Shown here: in pieces, positions 32,357-41,118 of the stretch | How the letters are laid out: every line of letters starts with the position of its first letter | Numbering within the stretch: position 1 is the first letter of the stretch | Source of the DNA: Acidimicrobiia bacterium | GTDB lineage: Bacteria > Actinomycetota > Acidimicrobiia > Acidimicrobiales > Poriferisodalaceae | Assembly: GCA_022822525.1 (NCBI GenBank) | Contig: JAJEBN010000087.1 | Span: 1 to 56,464 of the forward strand | Length of the DNA: 56,464 nt | Direction of reading: 5' to 3' | The notes under the pieces: model-generated | Told to the model about the DNA's origin: nothing | Database searches by the model: none | The model's input: the letters and a program-made list of their open reading frames with translations, nothing else | Made by a program: the position numbers and the translations under genes

Positions 32357-35215
32357 ATGGGTGAAAAGCTGATCGTTCGCGGCGCGCGGGAGCACAACCT
32401 GCGCAGCGTGAACGTCGAGCTGCCTCGCGACCGCATGATCGTCTTCACCGGGCTGTCGGGCAGCGGCAAGTCGTCGCTGGCATTCGACACCATCTACGCA
32501 GAGGGGCAGCGGCGCTACGTGGAGTCGCTGTCGGCCTACGCCAGGCAGTTCCTCGGCCAGATGGACAAGCCCGACGTGGATTTCCTGGAGGGCCTCTCGC
32601 CGGCGATCTCGATCGATCAGAAGAGCGCCAGCCGCAATCCCCGTTCGACCGTCGGCACCATCACCGAGGTCTACGACTACCTGCGGCTGCTCTACGCCCG
32701 CATCGGCATCCAGCATGACCCCCAGACCGGAGAAGTCGTCGAGCGCCAGACGGCACAGCAGATCGTGGACCGGATCCTCGAGCTGCCTGGCGACACCCGC
32801 TTCGAAGTGCTGGCGCCGGTCGTGCGCGGTCGCAAGGGCGACTACCACACCCAGCTCGGCGACTTCGCCCGCCAGGGCTACGCACGGGTCCGGGTGGACG
32901 GCGAGGTGCTCGATCTCGGCAGCGTCGACGAGATCGAGCGTCTTGATCGCTACGTCAACCACGACATCGAGGTGATCGTCGATCGGCTCGTGATGCGCGG
33001 CGAGATCGCCCAGCGGCTGACCGAGTCGGTGGAGGCAGCGCTCGGGCTGGCCGACGGTCACGTGTGGATCCATGTCGTGCCGCAGGGCTCGAACGGGGTC
33101 CAGGACGACGCAGCAGAGATGCTGACCTTCAGCCAGCACCTGTACTCGCCGGCGACAGGCCGTTCCTTCGAGGAGCTGGCGCCGCGGAACTTCTCGTTCA
33201 ACTCGCCCTACGGCGCGTGCGACACCTGCGACGGCCTCGGCACGCGCTTCGAGGTCGATCCCGAGCTGGTCGTGCCGAACACCGAGCTGACGGTGGCCTC
33301 GGGGGCGCTCGCGCCGTGGGCCGGGGCGACCGGCAAGTGGTTCACCCGGCTGCTCGAAGCAGTCGGCGAGGAGTACGGCGTCCCGCTCGACGTGCCGTGG
33401 TCGCAGCTCGACCCGGACCATCGCACGCTGCTGCTGCGGGGTGCGCCGTCGGGCCAGCAGATCACGGTGCGCTACCGCAACCGCTACGGACGCTCGCGCA
33501 GCTACACGACCCGGTACGAGGGTGTCATCCCGTTCCTGCGACGCCGCCATGCCGATACCGAGAGCGACTGGTCGCGCAACCGCATCGAGGGCTACATGCG
33601 CGAGGTGCCATGCGGCGGCTGCGACGGGGCCCGGCTGAATGAGGTATCGCTCGCGGTGCGCGTCGCGGGACGCAACATCCACGAGCTCTGCGCGGCCTCC
33701 ATCGGCGAGGCAGCCAAGATCATCGACGGTCTCGATCTCACCGAGCGCCAGCGCATCATCGCCGCGCCGATCATCAAGGAGATCGACGCCCGCCTGAACT
33801 TCCTGCTCGATGTGGGCCTCGACTACCTGACGCTGAACCGTTCGGCCGCAACGCTGGCCGGCGGAGAAGCCCAGCGAATCCGCCTGGCCAGCCAGATTGG
33901 GAGCGGGCTCGAAGGCGTGCTCTACGTGCTCGACGAACCGTCGATCGGGCTGCACCAGCGAGACAACCGGCGGCTCATCGACACGCTGCTGCACCTGCGT
34001 GATCTCGGCAACACCGTGCTGGTGGTCGAGCACGATCTCGAGACCATCTCGGTGGCGGACTGGGTGGTTGACATCGGCCCCGGCGCTGGCGAGCACGGGG
34101 GCGAGATCGTCTACAGCGGCCCGACCGACGGGCTGGCATCGGCACCCGGGTCGGTGACTGGGGAGTACCTCGCCGGCGTCCGGGAGATCCCGATGCCGCC
34201 GTCTCGCCGTCCCCCGGGAACGGACCACCTGGTCGTGCGTGGCGCACGTGAGCACAACCTGCGCAAGATCGATGTGGAGTTCCCGCTGGGGTGCTTCGTC
34301 TGCGTGACGGGCGTGTCGGGCTCAGGCAAGAGCACGCTGGTCAACGAAATCCTCTACAAGGCGCTCATGCAGCGCATCTACTCGTCCAAGGGGGTGCCTG
34401 GGCTGCACACCTCGATCGAGGGCGCCGAGGCGCTCGACAAGGTGATCGACATCGACCAGTCGCCCATCGGACGCACGCCCCGCTCCAATCCGGCCACCTA
34501 CACCGGTGTCTTCGACCACATCCGCAAGCTGTTCGCAGCGACCAACGAGGCGAAGGTGCGCGGCTATCTGCCGGGGCGCTTCAGCTTCAACGTCAAGGGC
34601 GGCCGCTGCGAGGCTTGCGCGGGCGACGGGACCATCAAGATCGAGATGCACTTCCTGCCCGACGTCTACGTGCCCTGCGAGGTGTGCAAGGGCGCTCGCT
34701 ACAACCGGGAGACCCTGGAGATCCGCTTCAAGGGCATGACCATCGCCGACGTGCTCGGGATGCCCTGCGAGGACGCTTTGGAGTTCTTCAGCGCGCAGCC
34801 GTCCATCCGGCGTCACATGCAGACCCTGGTCGATGTCGGGCTGGGCTATATCCGGCTGGGACAGCCCGCCACGACGCTCTCCGGCGGGGAGGCGCAGCGG
34901 GTCAAGCTGGCCAGCGAGCTGTCGAAGCGATCGACCGGCCACACCATTTACATCCTCGATGAGCCCACCACCGGCCTGCACTTCGAGGACATCCGGCGGC
35001 TGCTGGGCGTGCTCGACCGGCTGGTGGCGGGCGGCAACACCGTGGTGGTGATCGAGCACAACCTCGACGTCATCAAGACTGCCGACTGGATCATCGACAT
35101 GGGCCCCGAGGGCGGCATCGGCGGCGGCACGGTCGTGGTCGCCGGCACACCCGAGCAGGTCGCGGCGACTCCGGAGTCGCACACCGGCCGCTACCTCGCG
35201 CCGCTGGTCGGCTGA
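32357..35215 (+). CDS. uvrA: Excinuclease ABC subunit A
   Basis: 952 residues from the ATG at 32357 ([18 protein letters not shown]); the frame extends upstream but without similarity. Two ABC ATPase halves with Walker [15 protein letters not shown] and [13 protein letters not shown], signature [14 protein letters not shown] and [14 protein letters not shown], and two zinc modules (CDTC with CGGC; CEAC with CEVC). It recognises DNA damage and loads UvrB. It converges with the histidine kinase gene, 23 bases apart. Confidence 0.96.
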   Translation: MGEKLIVRGAREHNLRSVNVELPRDRMIVFTGLSGSGKSSLAFDTIYAEGQRRYVESLSAYARQFLGQMDKPDVDFLEGLSPAISIDQKSASRNPRSTVGTITEVYDYLRLLYARIGIQHDPQTGEVVERQTAQQIVDRILELPGDTRFEVLAPVVRGRKGDYHTQLGDFARQGYARVRVDGEVLDLGSVDEIERLDRYVNHDIEVIVDRLVMRGEIAQRLTESVEAALGLADGHVWIHVVPQGSNGVQDDAAEMLTFSQHLYSPATGRSFEELAPRNFSFNSPYGACDTCDGLGTRFEVDPELVVPNTELTVASGALAPWAGATGKWFTRLLEAVGEEYGVPLDVPWSQLDPDHRTLLLRGAPSGQQITVRYRNRYGRSRSYTTRYEGVIPFLRRRHADTESDWSRNRIEGYMREVPCGGCDGARLNEVSLAVRVAGRNIHELCAASIGEAAKIIDGLDLTERQRIIAAPIIKEIDARLNFLLDVGLDYLTLNRSAATLAGGEAQRIRLASQIGSGLEGVLYVLDEPSIGLHQRDNRRLIDTLLHLRDLGNTVLVVEHDLETISVADWVVDIGPGAGEHGGEIVYSGPTDGLASAPGSVTGEYLAGVREIPMPPSRRPPGTDHLVVRGAREHNLRKIDVEFPLGCFVCVTGVSGSGKSTLVNEILYKALMQRIYSSKGVPGLHTSIEGAEALDKVIDIDQSPIGRTPRSNPATYTGVFDHIRKLFAATNEAKVRGYLPGRFSFNVKGGRCEACAGDGTIKIEMHFLPDVYVPCEVCKGARYNRETLEIRFKGMTIADVLGMPCEDALEFFSAQPSIRRHMQTLVDVGLGYIRLGQPATTLSGGEAQRVKLASELSKRSTGHTIYILDEPTTGLHFEDIRRLLGVLDRLVAGGNTVVVIEHNLDVIKTADWIIDMGPEGGIGGGTVVVAGTPEQVAATPESHTGRYLAPLVG

Positions 35216-35238
35216 GCTGCGCAGCCCCCGGCTGCGGG

Positions 35239-37575
35239 TCAGGTCGCCGGGGCCGGCTCTGCGATCTCGGTTCGCGCCGCTGGGGCGAGCGGCAGCTCCA
35301 CGGTGAACTCGGTGTACTCGCCCGGCTCGCTCTCCACGGAGATCTGACCGCCGTGGCCTCGCACGATGTCGTTGGACATCGCCAATCCCAGTCCGGTGCC
35401 CTCGTTGGTGGGCTTGGTCGTGAAGAAGGGCTCGAAGATCCGCTGGACGACATCGGGCGGGATGCCGGTGCCGTTGTCACGCACCTTGATGATCGCCGAC
35501 TCGTCGGTCCGCTGGGTGCTCAGCCAGATGGTCGGGAAGTAGGGCGTGTCGTCGCCTTCGCCCGAGGTGACCATCTTGCCGGGCTCGCCGCCGAGGTCTC
35601 GCCAGCGCTCGTTGGCTGCGTAGCCGGCATTGGTGACCAGGTTCAGGAACACGCGGCCCATGTCCTGGGGGATGACCTGCAGCTCGCCGACGTCGGGGTC
35701 GAAGTCGCGCTCGATGGTCACGTTGAAGTCGGCGTCCTGTGCCCGGGCGCTGTGGTAGGAGAGCATGGCGTGCTCGTCGAGCAGCGCGTTGATCTCCACG
35801 GGGCGTGACTCGCCGCCGCCCCGGCCCATCATGAGCATGCTCTCCACGATGCGGTTGGCCCGGTCGCCGTGCCCGCGGATGCGGGTGAGGTTCTCCTTGA
35901 GGTCACCGGTGATCTCGGCGATGTAGTCAGCCTGATCGTCGGGCGGTTCGGGATCTGCGATCGCTTCGAGCAGTTCCTCGAGCAGCTCATCGGACGACTC
36001 GGCGAAGTTCTTCACAAAGTTGAGCGGGTTGCGGATCTCGTGGGCGACGCCGGCTGTCACCTCGCCGAGGGCTGCCAGCTTCTCGTTCGCCACGATCTGG
36101 TCTTGTGCACGATCCAGATCGGCGAGTGTCTGGGACAGCTGCTCGTTGCGCTCGCTGAGCTGATCGGCGAGCTCTTCGACCAGGTTCAGCCGCTGCACTT
36201 CGAGCGCGGCCTTGCGGAACTGCTCGAGCGCGTCGGCCATTTCGGCAACCTCGTCGCGGCCCCGGGTGTCCACCGGCGTCTCGAGGTCACCGCCCGCCAG
36301 GGCCCGCATGCGGTTCGACAGCTGGCCGACGCGCCGCAGGATCCGCTTGCCGACAAACAGCCAGCTGATCAGCAACGCACCCAGGATGCCGACGCCGCTG
36401 ATGACCACCAGCAGCAGGCGCCCGGTGCTCACGGCCTGCGCCGAGGCCTCCGTTGCGGCGTCGACATCGGTCTCCACGGCGCCGACGAGCGACTCGATCT
36501 CGCCGACCAGCGCCACCCCCAGGTCCTGGTTCTCAGCGAGCAGCCGGCGCTGGGACTCCTCGATCTGCAGGCGCCGCTGTGTGACGTCGAACACGCTGCC
36601 GTCGTCGAGCCCGAGCGCGATGAGGCGTTCGACTGCGGTTCGGAAGTCTGAGCCGGCCGCCTCGTCGAGGGTGGCGACGCTGATCTCGATGCGATCCCGT
36701 GCCGATTCGAAGCTCTCCCGCAGCGGCTCGATCAGCGCCGATTGCGATGCACTGAAGGCACTGGCAAGCAATTCGGCGGACTGTGCCACGTCGCCGCCCA
36801 GTGCGGACCAGTGGCGGTACAGCCGCACCTCTTCATCGGAGCGATGAACAGATTCTGCGACCGGCGGCGTGTCGAGATCCCGCCGGCCGGCCACGAGATA
36901 GAAGAGCTGGTCGTCGAGTGCGGGCACGATGTGGCGTTCCAGCTCACGCACGGCGGCGTCCACATCGGCCCTCAGATCATCGGCCTCGCGGCCCAGCGCG
37001 AAATACTCGGGCATCTCGGTCTCGATGGCGGCAATGTTCGAGTTGAGCTGTGCCGCATAGCCGCGCATCTCGCCCAGCCACATCGAGCCGGTGCCGCGGT
37101 TCCACAGCAGCTCCAGCTGCGTCTCGAACTCTGACCGCGCCTCTGCGATCCCGCCGACGACGTCGGTGAAGTCCTCCGGGGTCGAGGACACGAGCGCAGG
37201 CCCGCCGGCCACGAGCCGGTTGCTCGACTCGGCGACGCCGAAGGCCGCGCCCAATTCGGGAATGGCTCCTTCGGTGACCTCTTCCTCGGCCTCGCCGACC
37301 CGGGTGAACGAGATCCAGGCAACCAGACTGGCTGCCAGCGTCAGGAGCAGCGGGGCGGCGATGCCCGCGTACATCTGCGTCGAGATGCGCTGATGGATCG
37401 ACGGCTTGCGGTGTTCACTCGCCCCGCTGGCGCTGGGGGAGCCGTCGCGGGTCGCAACCGGCGCCGGGGAGGCCTCCGCCGCAGCGCCCGTCGAGCCCTC
37501 GGCCGTCGTGTCCGGGCCAGGCTCGCCGGCGTTGCCGTTGGGCGGCGTCTCGTCGGTGGTGGCTGCGTCGGTCAT
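35239..37575 (-). CDS. Sensor histidine kinase with large extracytoplasmic helical domain
   Basis: 778 residues. Residues 1-65 are disordered and polar. A membrane helix (about 69-91), a ~295-residue extracytoplasmic mostly helical region (92-386), a second helix (387-408), HAMP (to about 460), a coiled coil and HisKA with His512 (VAHEIRNPLNF) follow. The ATPase domain has N box NLVTNAGYAANE, DNGTGIPP and GTGLGLAM. The sensor size and helical character resemble TorS. The gene overlaps that of a ligand-binding lipoprotein by 4 bases, as expected if the lipoprotein presents ligand to the sensor as TorT does to TorS. The likely target is the response regulator phosphatase encoded in the same operon. 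Confidence 0.9.
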   Translation of the reverse strand: MTDAATTDETPPNGNAGEPGPDTTAEGSTGAAAEASPAPVATRDGSPSASGASEHRKPSIHQRISTQMYAGIAAPLLLTLAASLVAWISFTRVGEAEEEVTEGAIPELGAAFGVAESSNRLVAGGPALVSSTPEDFTDVVGGIAEARSEFETQLELLWNRGTGSMWLGEMRGYAAQLNSNIAAIETEMPEYFALGREADDLRADVDAAVRELERHIVPALDDQLFYLVAGRRDLDTPPVAESVHRSDEEVRLYRHWSALGGDVAQSAELLASAFSASQSALIEPLRESFESARDRIEISVATLDEAAGSDFRTAVERLIALGLDDGSVFDVTQRRLQIEESQRRLLAENQDLGVALVGEIESLVGAVETDVDAATEASAQAVSTGRLLLVVISGVGILGALLISWLFVGKRILRRVGQLSNRMRALAGGDLETPVDTRGRDEVAEMADALEQFRKAALEVQRLNLVEELADQLSERNEQLSQTLADLDRAQDQIVANEKLAALGEVTAGVAHEIRNPLNFVKNFAESSDELLEELLEAIADPEPPDDQADYIAEITGDLKENLTRIRGHGDRANRIVESMLMMGRGGGESRPVEINALLDEHAMLSYHSARAQDADFNVTIERDFDPDVGELQVIPQDMGRVFLNLVTNAGYAANERWRDLGGEPGKMVTSGEGDDTPYFPTIWLSTQRTDESAIIKVRDNGTGIPPDVVQRIFEPFFTTKPTNEGTGLGLAMSNDIVRGHGGQISVESEPGEYTEFTVELPLAPAARTEIAEPAPAT

Positions 37576-38870
37576 GGATCTGTACGTGTCAGCACGTCGA
37601 GAGAGCGGTAGGCGCCGTCGGGGCCGATCTGGGTGACGAAGACCGCGTCGGAGCCTTGGTTGTCGTCGGTGATGCTCTCGCCGTCCCCGAAACTCATCGT
37701 AAAGCCATCGATGTCCAGCTGGTCAGCCCCCAAGATGGCATCCAGGAAACACTCCCGGTTCACCGAGCTGCCGCACGCCGAGAGTCCGGCGATGGCGAGT
37801 CGGCCGGCGATATAGCCCTCGAGCGAAACGAAGCCGGGAACGGCTCCAGGGTCGACTGCGGCCAGCGCGGCCTGGTAACGGGCCACCACCGGCGTCGAGT
37901 CGTCGAACGGGAACGGCACGACCTGGGTGACCAGCACCCCCTCGCCGTCGGCCCCGAGCTGATTCGCGAGCGCGTTGGCGCCGACGAACGACAGCGTGAT
38001 GAACACCGGGTCGAAGCCGGTGTCGCGCGCCCAGGTGATGAGGGTGCCCACGGGCTCATACGCCCCGACCATGATCACTGCCTCGGGGTTGCCCAGCCGC
38101 AGGTCGAGCAATGCTGCCTTGATCGCCGTGGTGTTGCGGGGATAGAAGCCGATCGCCACCGGCTCCATGTCACGCCGTTCGAGGGCTGCCAGCGCGCCGA
38201 AGTAGCCGGCCCGGCCGAACGAGTCGTCCTGGAACAGCACGGCGATGCGTTCGATGCCCAGGTCGGTGGTGAGCCGCTCCACCATCTCCTCGGTCTCCTG
38301 GGCGTAGGAGGCCCGCAGGTTGACGATGTTGGTCCACGTGTCGTCCCGCAGGAATCCAGCGCCCGTGAATGGCGCCACGTAGGGCACGTCGGCCGCCGCC
38401 GCCACGGGGGTGGCCGAACGCGATGTCGGTGTGCCCACGGCGCCGATCAACGCGAACACGTTCTCGCTCTCGATGAGCTGACGCGTGTTGGCGATGGCCG
38501 CTTCGGGTTCGTAGCGGTCGTCGAGCGATGTCAGCTCGAGGCGCCGCCCGTTCACACCGCCGGCCCGGTTGGCCTCCTCGAACGCGGCCCGGATGCCCAA
38601 TTCCATGCCGAGCCCGAGTTCTGCCGCTGGACCGTCGAGGGCAGCCGATTGCCCGAACACCACGCGGTCGCTGTACACGCCGGTTTCTGTGCTGAGGCCC
38701 TGGGGCACCGTCGGGGCTGCCGGTGCGGCGAAGTCGCCATCGGAGCTGTCGCCGTCGCTGATCGAGTCCGTGCTCGACCCGGTGCACGCGGCAACGAGCG
38801 CAGCACATGCAATCCCGAGCACGGCTGTCGAGATGCCGACGCACTGTCTGGCTGACAGGCGCAGGCGCAT
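37572..38870 (-). CDS. ABC-type (Leu/Ile/Val-binding-like) ligand-binding lipoprotein, sensor partner
   Basis: 432 residues from the ATG at 38870. The signal ends in LVAAC with acylated Cys29, then a Ser/Asp-rich linker. The body is a type I periplasmic-binding fold (ETGVYSDRVVFGQSAALDGP; LGLGMELGIRAAFEEANRAG; ALIGAVGTPTSRSATPVAA). No permease or ATPase genes are near, and it is translationally coupled (ATGA) to the histidine kinase. It is therefore probably a receptor rather than a transporter subunit. The ligand is unknown. It differs from the transport-linked binding protein encoded at 3731-5011. Confidence 0.88.
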   Translation of the reverse strand: MRLRLSARQCVGISTAVLGIACAALVAACTGSSTDSISDGDSSDGDFAAPAAPTVPQGLSTETGVYSDRVVFGQSAALDGPAAELGLGMELGIRAAFEEANRAGGVNGRRLELTSLDDRYEPEAAIANTRQLIESENVFALIGAVGTPTSRSATPVAAAADVPYVAPFTGAGFLRDDTWTNIVNLRASYAQETEEMVERLTTDLGIERIAVLFQDDSFGRAGYFGALAALERRDMEPVAIGFYPRNTTAIKAALLDLRLGNPEAVIMVGAYEPVGTLITWARDTGFDPVFITLSFVGANALANQLGADGEGVLVTQVVPFPFDDSTPVVARYQAALAAVDPGAVPGFVSLEGYIAGRLAIAGLSACGSSVNRECFLDAILGADQLDIDGFTMSFGDGESITDDNQGSDAVFVTQIGPDGAYRSLDVLTRTDP

Positions 38871-38886
38871 GCGCTGTCCAGGGCCG

Positions 38887-39315
38887 TCAGGCACCAGCCC
38901 GGGCGACCAGCGTGAGGCGGTTCTTGCCGTCGGCGTGCTGGTACTCCAGGTCTTCTGCCATGGTGCGCACCAGGTGCAGGCCGAGCCCGCCGATCGACCG
39001 CTCTTGGAGCGGCAGCTCGGTGTCCGGCGACGGCTTGTCGTTGAGGGGATCGAACTCGGCGCCGTCATCGACCACGGTGATGGTGACCGAGTCGACGCCG
39101 GTGTCGAGGGTGACTTCGATGTCGCTGAGACCGCTCGTGCGTCCATGCGTGAGCGTGTTGAGGATCAGCTCCTCCAAGATGAGGTTCGACCGCAGCACGA
39201 GGTCGGGCGCCCAGTCGTCGAGTTCAGCCATCTCCTCGACGAACGCGACGATGCGCGGCAGCGCTTCTGCTGCGGCCGCGCCCGGCACAGGAGTGATGTT
39301 CAGCGAACGTCGCAT
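38887..39315 (-). CDS. RsbW-like anti-sigma factor serine kinase (GHKL ATPase)
   Basis: 142 residues. N box EELILNTLTHG (Glu48/49, Asn53, His57), G1 VVDDGAEFDP and G2 GGLGLHLVRTM define the HATPase_c_2 fold of RsbW and SpoIIAB. In known partner switches such a protein either holds a sigma factor or phosphorylates a STAS antagonist. The STAS gene is in the same operon, and no sigma factor gene is. The gene starts 88 bases after the phosphatase gene and ends 16 bases before the lipoprotein gene. Confidence 0.88.
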   Translation of the reverse strand: MRRSLNITPVPGAAAAEALPRIVAFVEEMAELDDWAPDLVLRSNLILEELILNTLTHGRTSGLSDIEVTLDTGVDSVTITVVDDGAEFDPLNDKPSPDTELPLQERSIGGLGLHLVRTMAEDLEYQHADGKNRLTLVARAGA

Positions 39316-39403
39316 GTACGGCGCTCCGTGATACGGGCCCGAAGCCGCCGCGTGGCGCCCACGAGCTGGTCAGTTGGAAACTCGGCCCGACGGGACGGTG
39401 GCC

Positions 39404-40579
39404 TCACGGCGAGGCGCTCCGGTGCAGGGCCAAGCAGGTGATGTCGTCGGAGGCGGGAGCCTCGCCGGCGAACTCGGCAACGGCATCGAAGATCGCGTTC
39501 ATTGCCTCTTCGGCGTTCTCGGGCGCCTTGTCGACAAAGAGTTCGAGGAGGCGGGCGAGGCCGAACTCCTCGTGTTCCACGTTCATGGCCTCGCTGACGC
39601 CGTCGGTGTAGAGAATGAGCGTCTCGCCTGGTGCGAGGGTGACCGTGTGCTCGCTCAGAGTTGCCGTGAAGAGCTCCTCGGGCGCGATGCCCAAGGCGAT
39701 GCCGCCGGTGGCGGGCATCTGCTCGGCGCTTCCGTCGGTGCGGACGACCACTGGGGGGTCGTGGCCTGCGCTGGAGTACGTGACCTCGCCGCTGTGGGGG
39801 TCGTAGACCGCCAGGATGACCGTCACGAACATGAGGGTCGGGTTGTCGGCCTGCAGCACACGGTTCGCCTCGACGAGGGCCTCACGTGGCGAGCCGGTGC
39901 CGATGGCGGCGCCCTTGAGCGCAGTCCGGCTCGACATCATGAACAGCGCCGCGGGGATGCCTTTGTCGGAGACATCTGCAACGGTCGCGAACATCCGGTC
40001 GTTCGGAACGGCGACGTAGTCATAGAAGTCGCCGCCGACGTTGCGTGCCGCCACCATGTTGGCGTTGATCTCGTACTCGGACGTCGAGGGGAAGTCAGAC
40101 GGCAGGATCGACTGCTGAACGTTCGTGGCGATGTCGAGCTCGTTCTGGAGCGTGACCAGCTTGTCGCGTGAGGCGGTCGCGTCCCGCCACTGCCGCAGGT
40201 GTTCGACGGTGCGGTCGATGGTGATCTGCAGATCGTCGAAGTCGACAGGCTTGGTGACGAAGTCGAACGCACCGCGGTTCATCGCTGTGCGGATGTTGCC
40301 CATGTCTCCGTAGGCGGAGATGATCACCGCTCGCAGATCCTGATTCAGCGATGAGAGCTGCGACAGCAGTGTGAGCCCGTCCATCTGGGGCATGTTGATG
40401 TCCGACAGGACGAGGTCGATCGTGTCGTCGGCTCGCAGCTTCTCGAGTGCCTCCAGACCGTTGCCGGCGAACTCGAACTGGTACTTGCCGCCGCGAATCT
40501 GACGCCTCATCCGCTGCAGGACGAGCGGTTCGAGGTCAGGCTCGTCGTCGACGACGAGAATGCGCCAGGGCTGGGACAT
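39404..40579 (-). CDS. Response regulator with PP2C (SpoIIE/RsbU-type) phosphatase output
   Basis: 391 residues. The receiver domain has DDEPD, phospho-acceptor Asp60 (LVLSDINMPQMDG) and Lys in VTKPVDF. A coiled-coil linker (about 130-165) leads to a PP2C domain with the metal-binding motifs VGGDFYDYV, ADVSDKGIPAALFMM, SAGHDPP, LYTDGVSEA and SDDITCLAL, all intact. It should dephosphorylate the STAS antagonist when its receiver is phosphorylated, presumably by the histidine kinase of this operon. It starts 8 bases after the STAS gene. Confidence 0.92.
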   Translation of the reverse strand: MSQPWRILVVDDEPDLEPLVLQRMRRQIRGGKYQFEFAGNGLEALEKLRADDTIDLVLSDINMPQMDGLTLLSQLSSLNQDLRAVIISAYGDMGNIRTAMNRGAFDFVTKPVDFDDLQITIDRTVEHLRQWRDATASRDKLVTLQNELDIATNVQQSILPSDFPSTSEYEINANMVAARNVGGDFYDYVAVPNDRMFATVADVSDKGIPAALFMMSSRTALKGAAIGTGSPREALVEANRVLQADNPTLMFVTVILAVYDPHSGEVTYSSAGHDPPVVVRTDGSAEQMPATGGIALGIAPEELFTATLSEHTVTLAPGETLILYTDGVSEAMNVEHEEFGLARLLELFVDKAPENAEEAMNAIFDAVAEFAGEAPASDDITCLALHRSASP

Positions 40580-40587
40580 CGGCGCTG

Positions 40588-40923
40588 CTAGGCCAGTTGC
40601 GCCTTCGCCTCGTCGAGCGTCCCGTACACCGTGATGATCTGATTGAAGCCGCTGATGCGGAATACTTCGTCGACCGAGGCGGCAAGGGAGCAGACGGCGA
40701 ACGGCGTCGAGCTGCCGCCGAGGCGCTGGGCGACCAGCAGCAAGACGCGCAGGCCGGCGCTGCTGATGTAGTCGATTCCGCCCATGTCGAGGATGACGCG
40801 GCTGTCGTCGTCGGCGATAGCAGCGGCGAGCGCTTCGTGGAAGTCGGCGGAATTCGATCCATCAACCCGGCCTGCGGGACTGATGACATTGGTGCCTGAG
40901 TCCCGCTCCTGTGCGAGTTCCAT
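40588..40923 (-). CDS. STAS-domain anti-sigma factor antagonist
   Basis: 111 residues. The STAS pattern is GRVDGSNSADFHEAL and ILDMGGIDYISSAGLRVLLL, with Ser54 or Ser55 in the phosphorylation loop, as in SpoIIAA and RsbV. It is the first gene of the operon, preceded by AGGAGG. Unphosphorylated it should bind the RsbW-like kinase and release that protein's target. Confidence 0.9.
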   Translation of the reverse strand: MELAQERDSGTNVISPAGRVDGSNSADFHEALAAAIADDDSRVILDMGGIDYISSAGLRVLLLVAQRLGGSSTPFAVCSLAASVDEVFRISGFNQIITVYGTLDEAKAQLA

Positions 40924-40950
40924 ATTGTGCAGCCTCCTGCGCAGCTACGA

Positions 40951-40969
40951 GATGCGGACTGACCGCATC
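40951..40969. promoter_or_regulatory. 7-bp palindrome upstream of the signalling operon
   Basis: GATGCGG (40951-40957) and CCGCATC (40963-40969) flank ACTGA, 28 bases before the STAS start on the minus strand, where an operator or a leader hairpin would be expected. It lies in the 195-base gap to the divergent uvrC. Confidence 0.4.
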
Positions 40970-41013
40970 ATGCCAATCCGAGGCATGCCAGAGCAGGCAT
41001 CTCAAGATCAGAC

Positions 41014-41029
41014 GTTTCGTCGGCGAAAC
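41014..41029. promoter_or_regulatory. 6-bp palindrome in the STAS-uvrC divergent gap
   Basis: GTTTCG (41014-41019) and CGAAAC (41024-41029) flank TCGG. It is within promoter distance of both divergent genes. It does not fit the SOS consensus. GTTT is also the -35 word of SigB/SigF promoters, but no GGGTA follows at the right spacing. Confidence 0.35.
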
Positions 41030-41118
41030 TTACTACACGCCCTCGCGGTATCCACCTACCAGTGAAGTTCATGTATCTGGCGCGATCGGGCACGAGCCCG
41101 GCCACTTAGCCTGCGAGT

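Noticed and set aside
32252..34255. 667-residue minus-strand open frame antisense to uvrA
   Set aside because: High-GC DNA gives long shadow frames; the product is His/Arg-rich with no domain, and uvrA occupies the other strand fully.
40924..41118. SigB/SigF-type promoter (GTTT then GGGTA) before the signalling operon
   Set aside because: GTTT words exist but no GGGTA at 14-17 bases on either strand.
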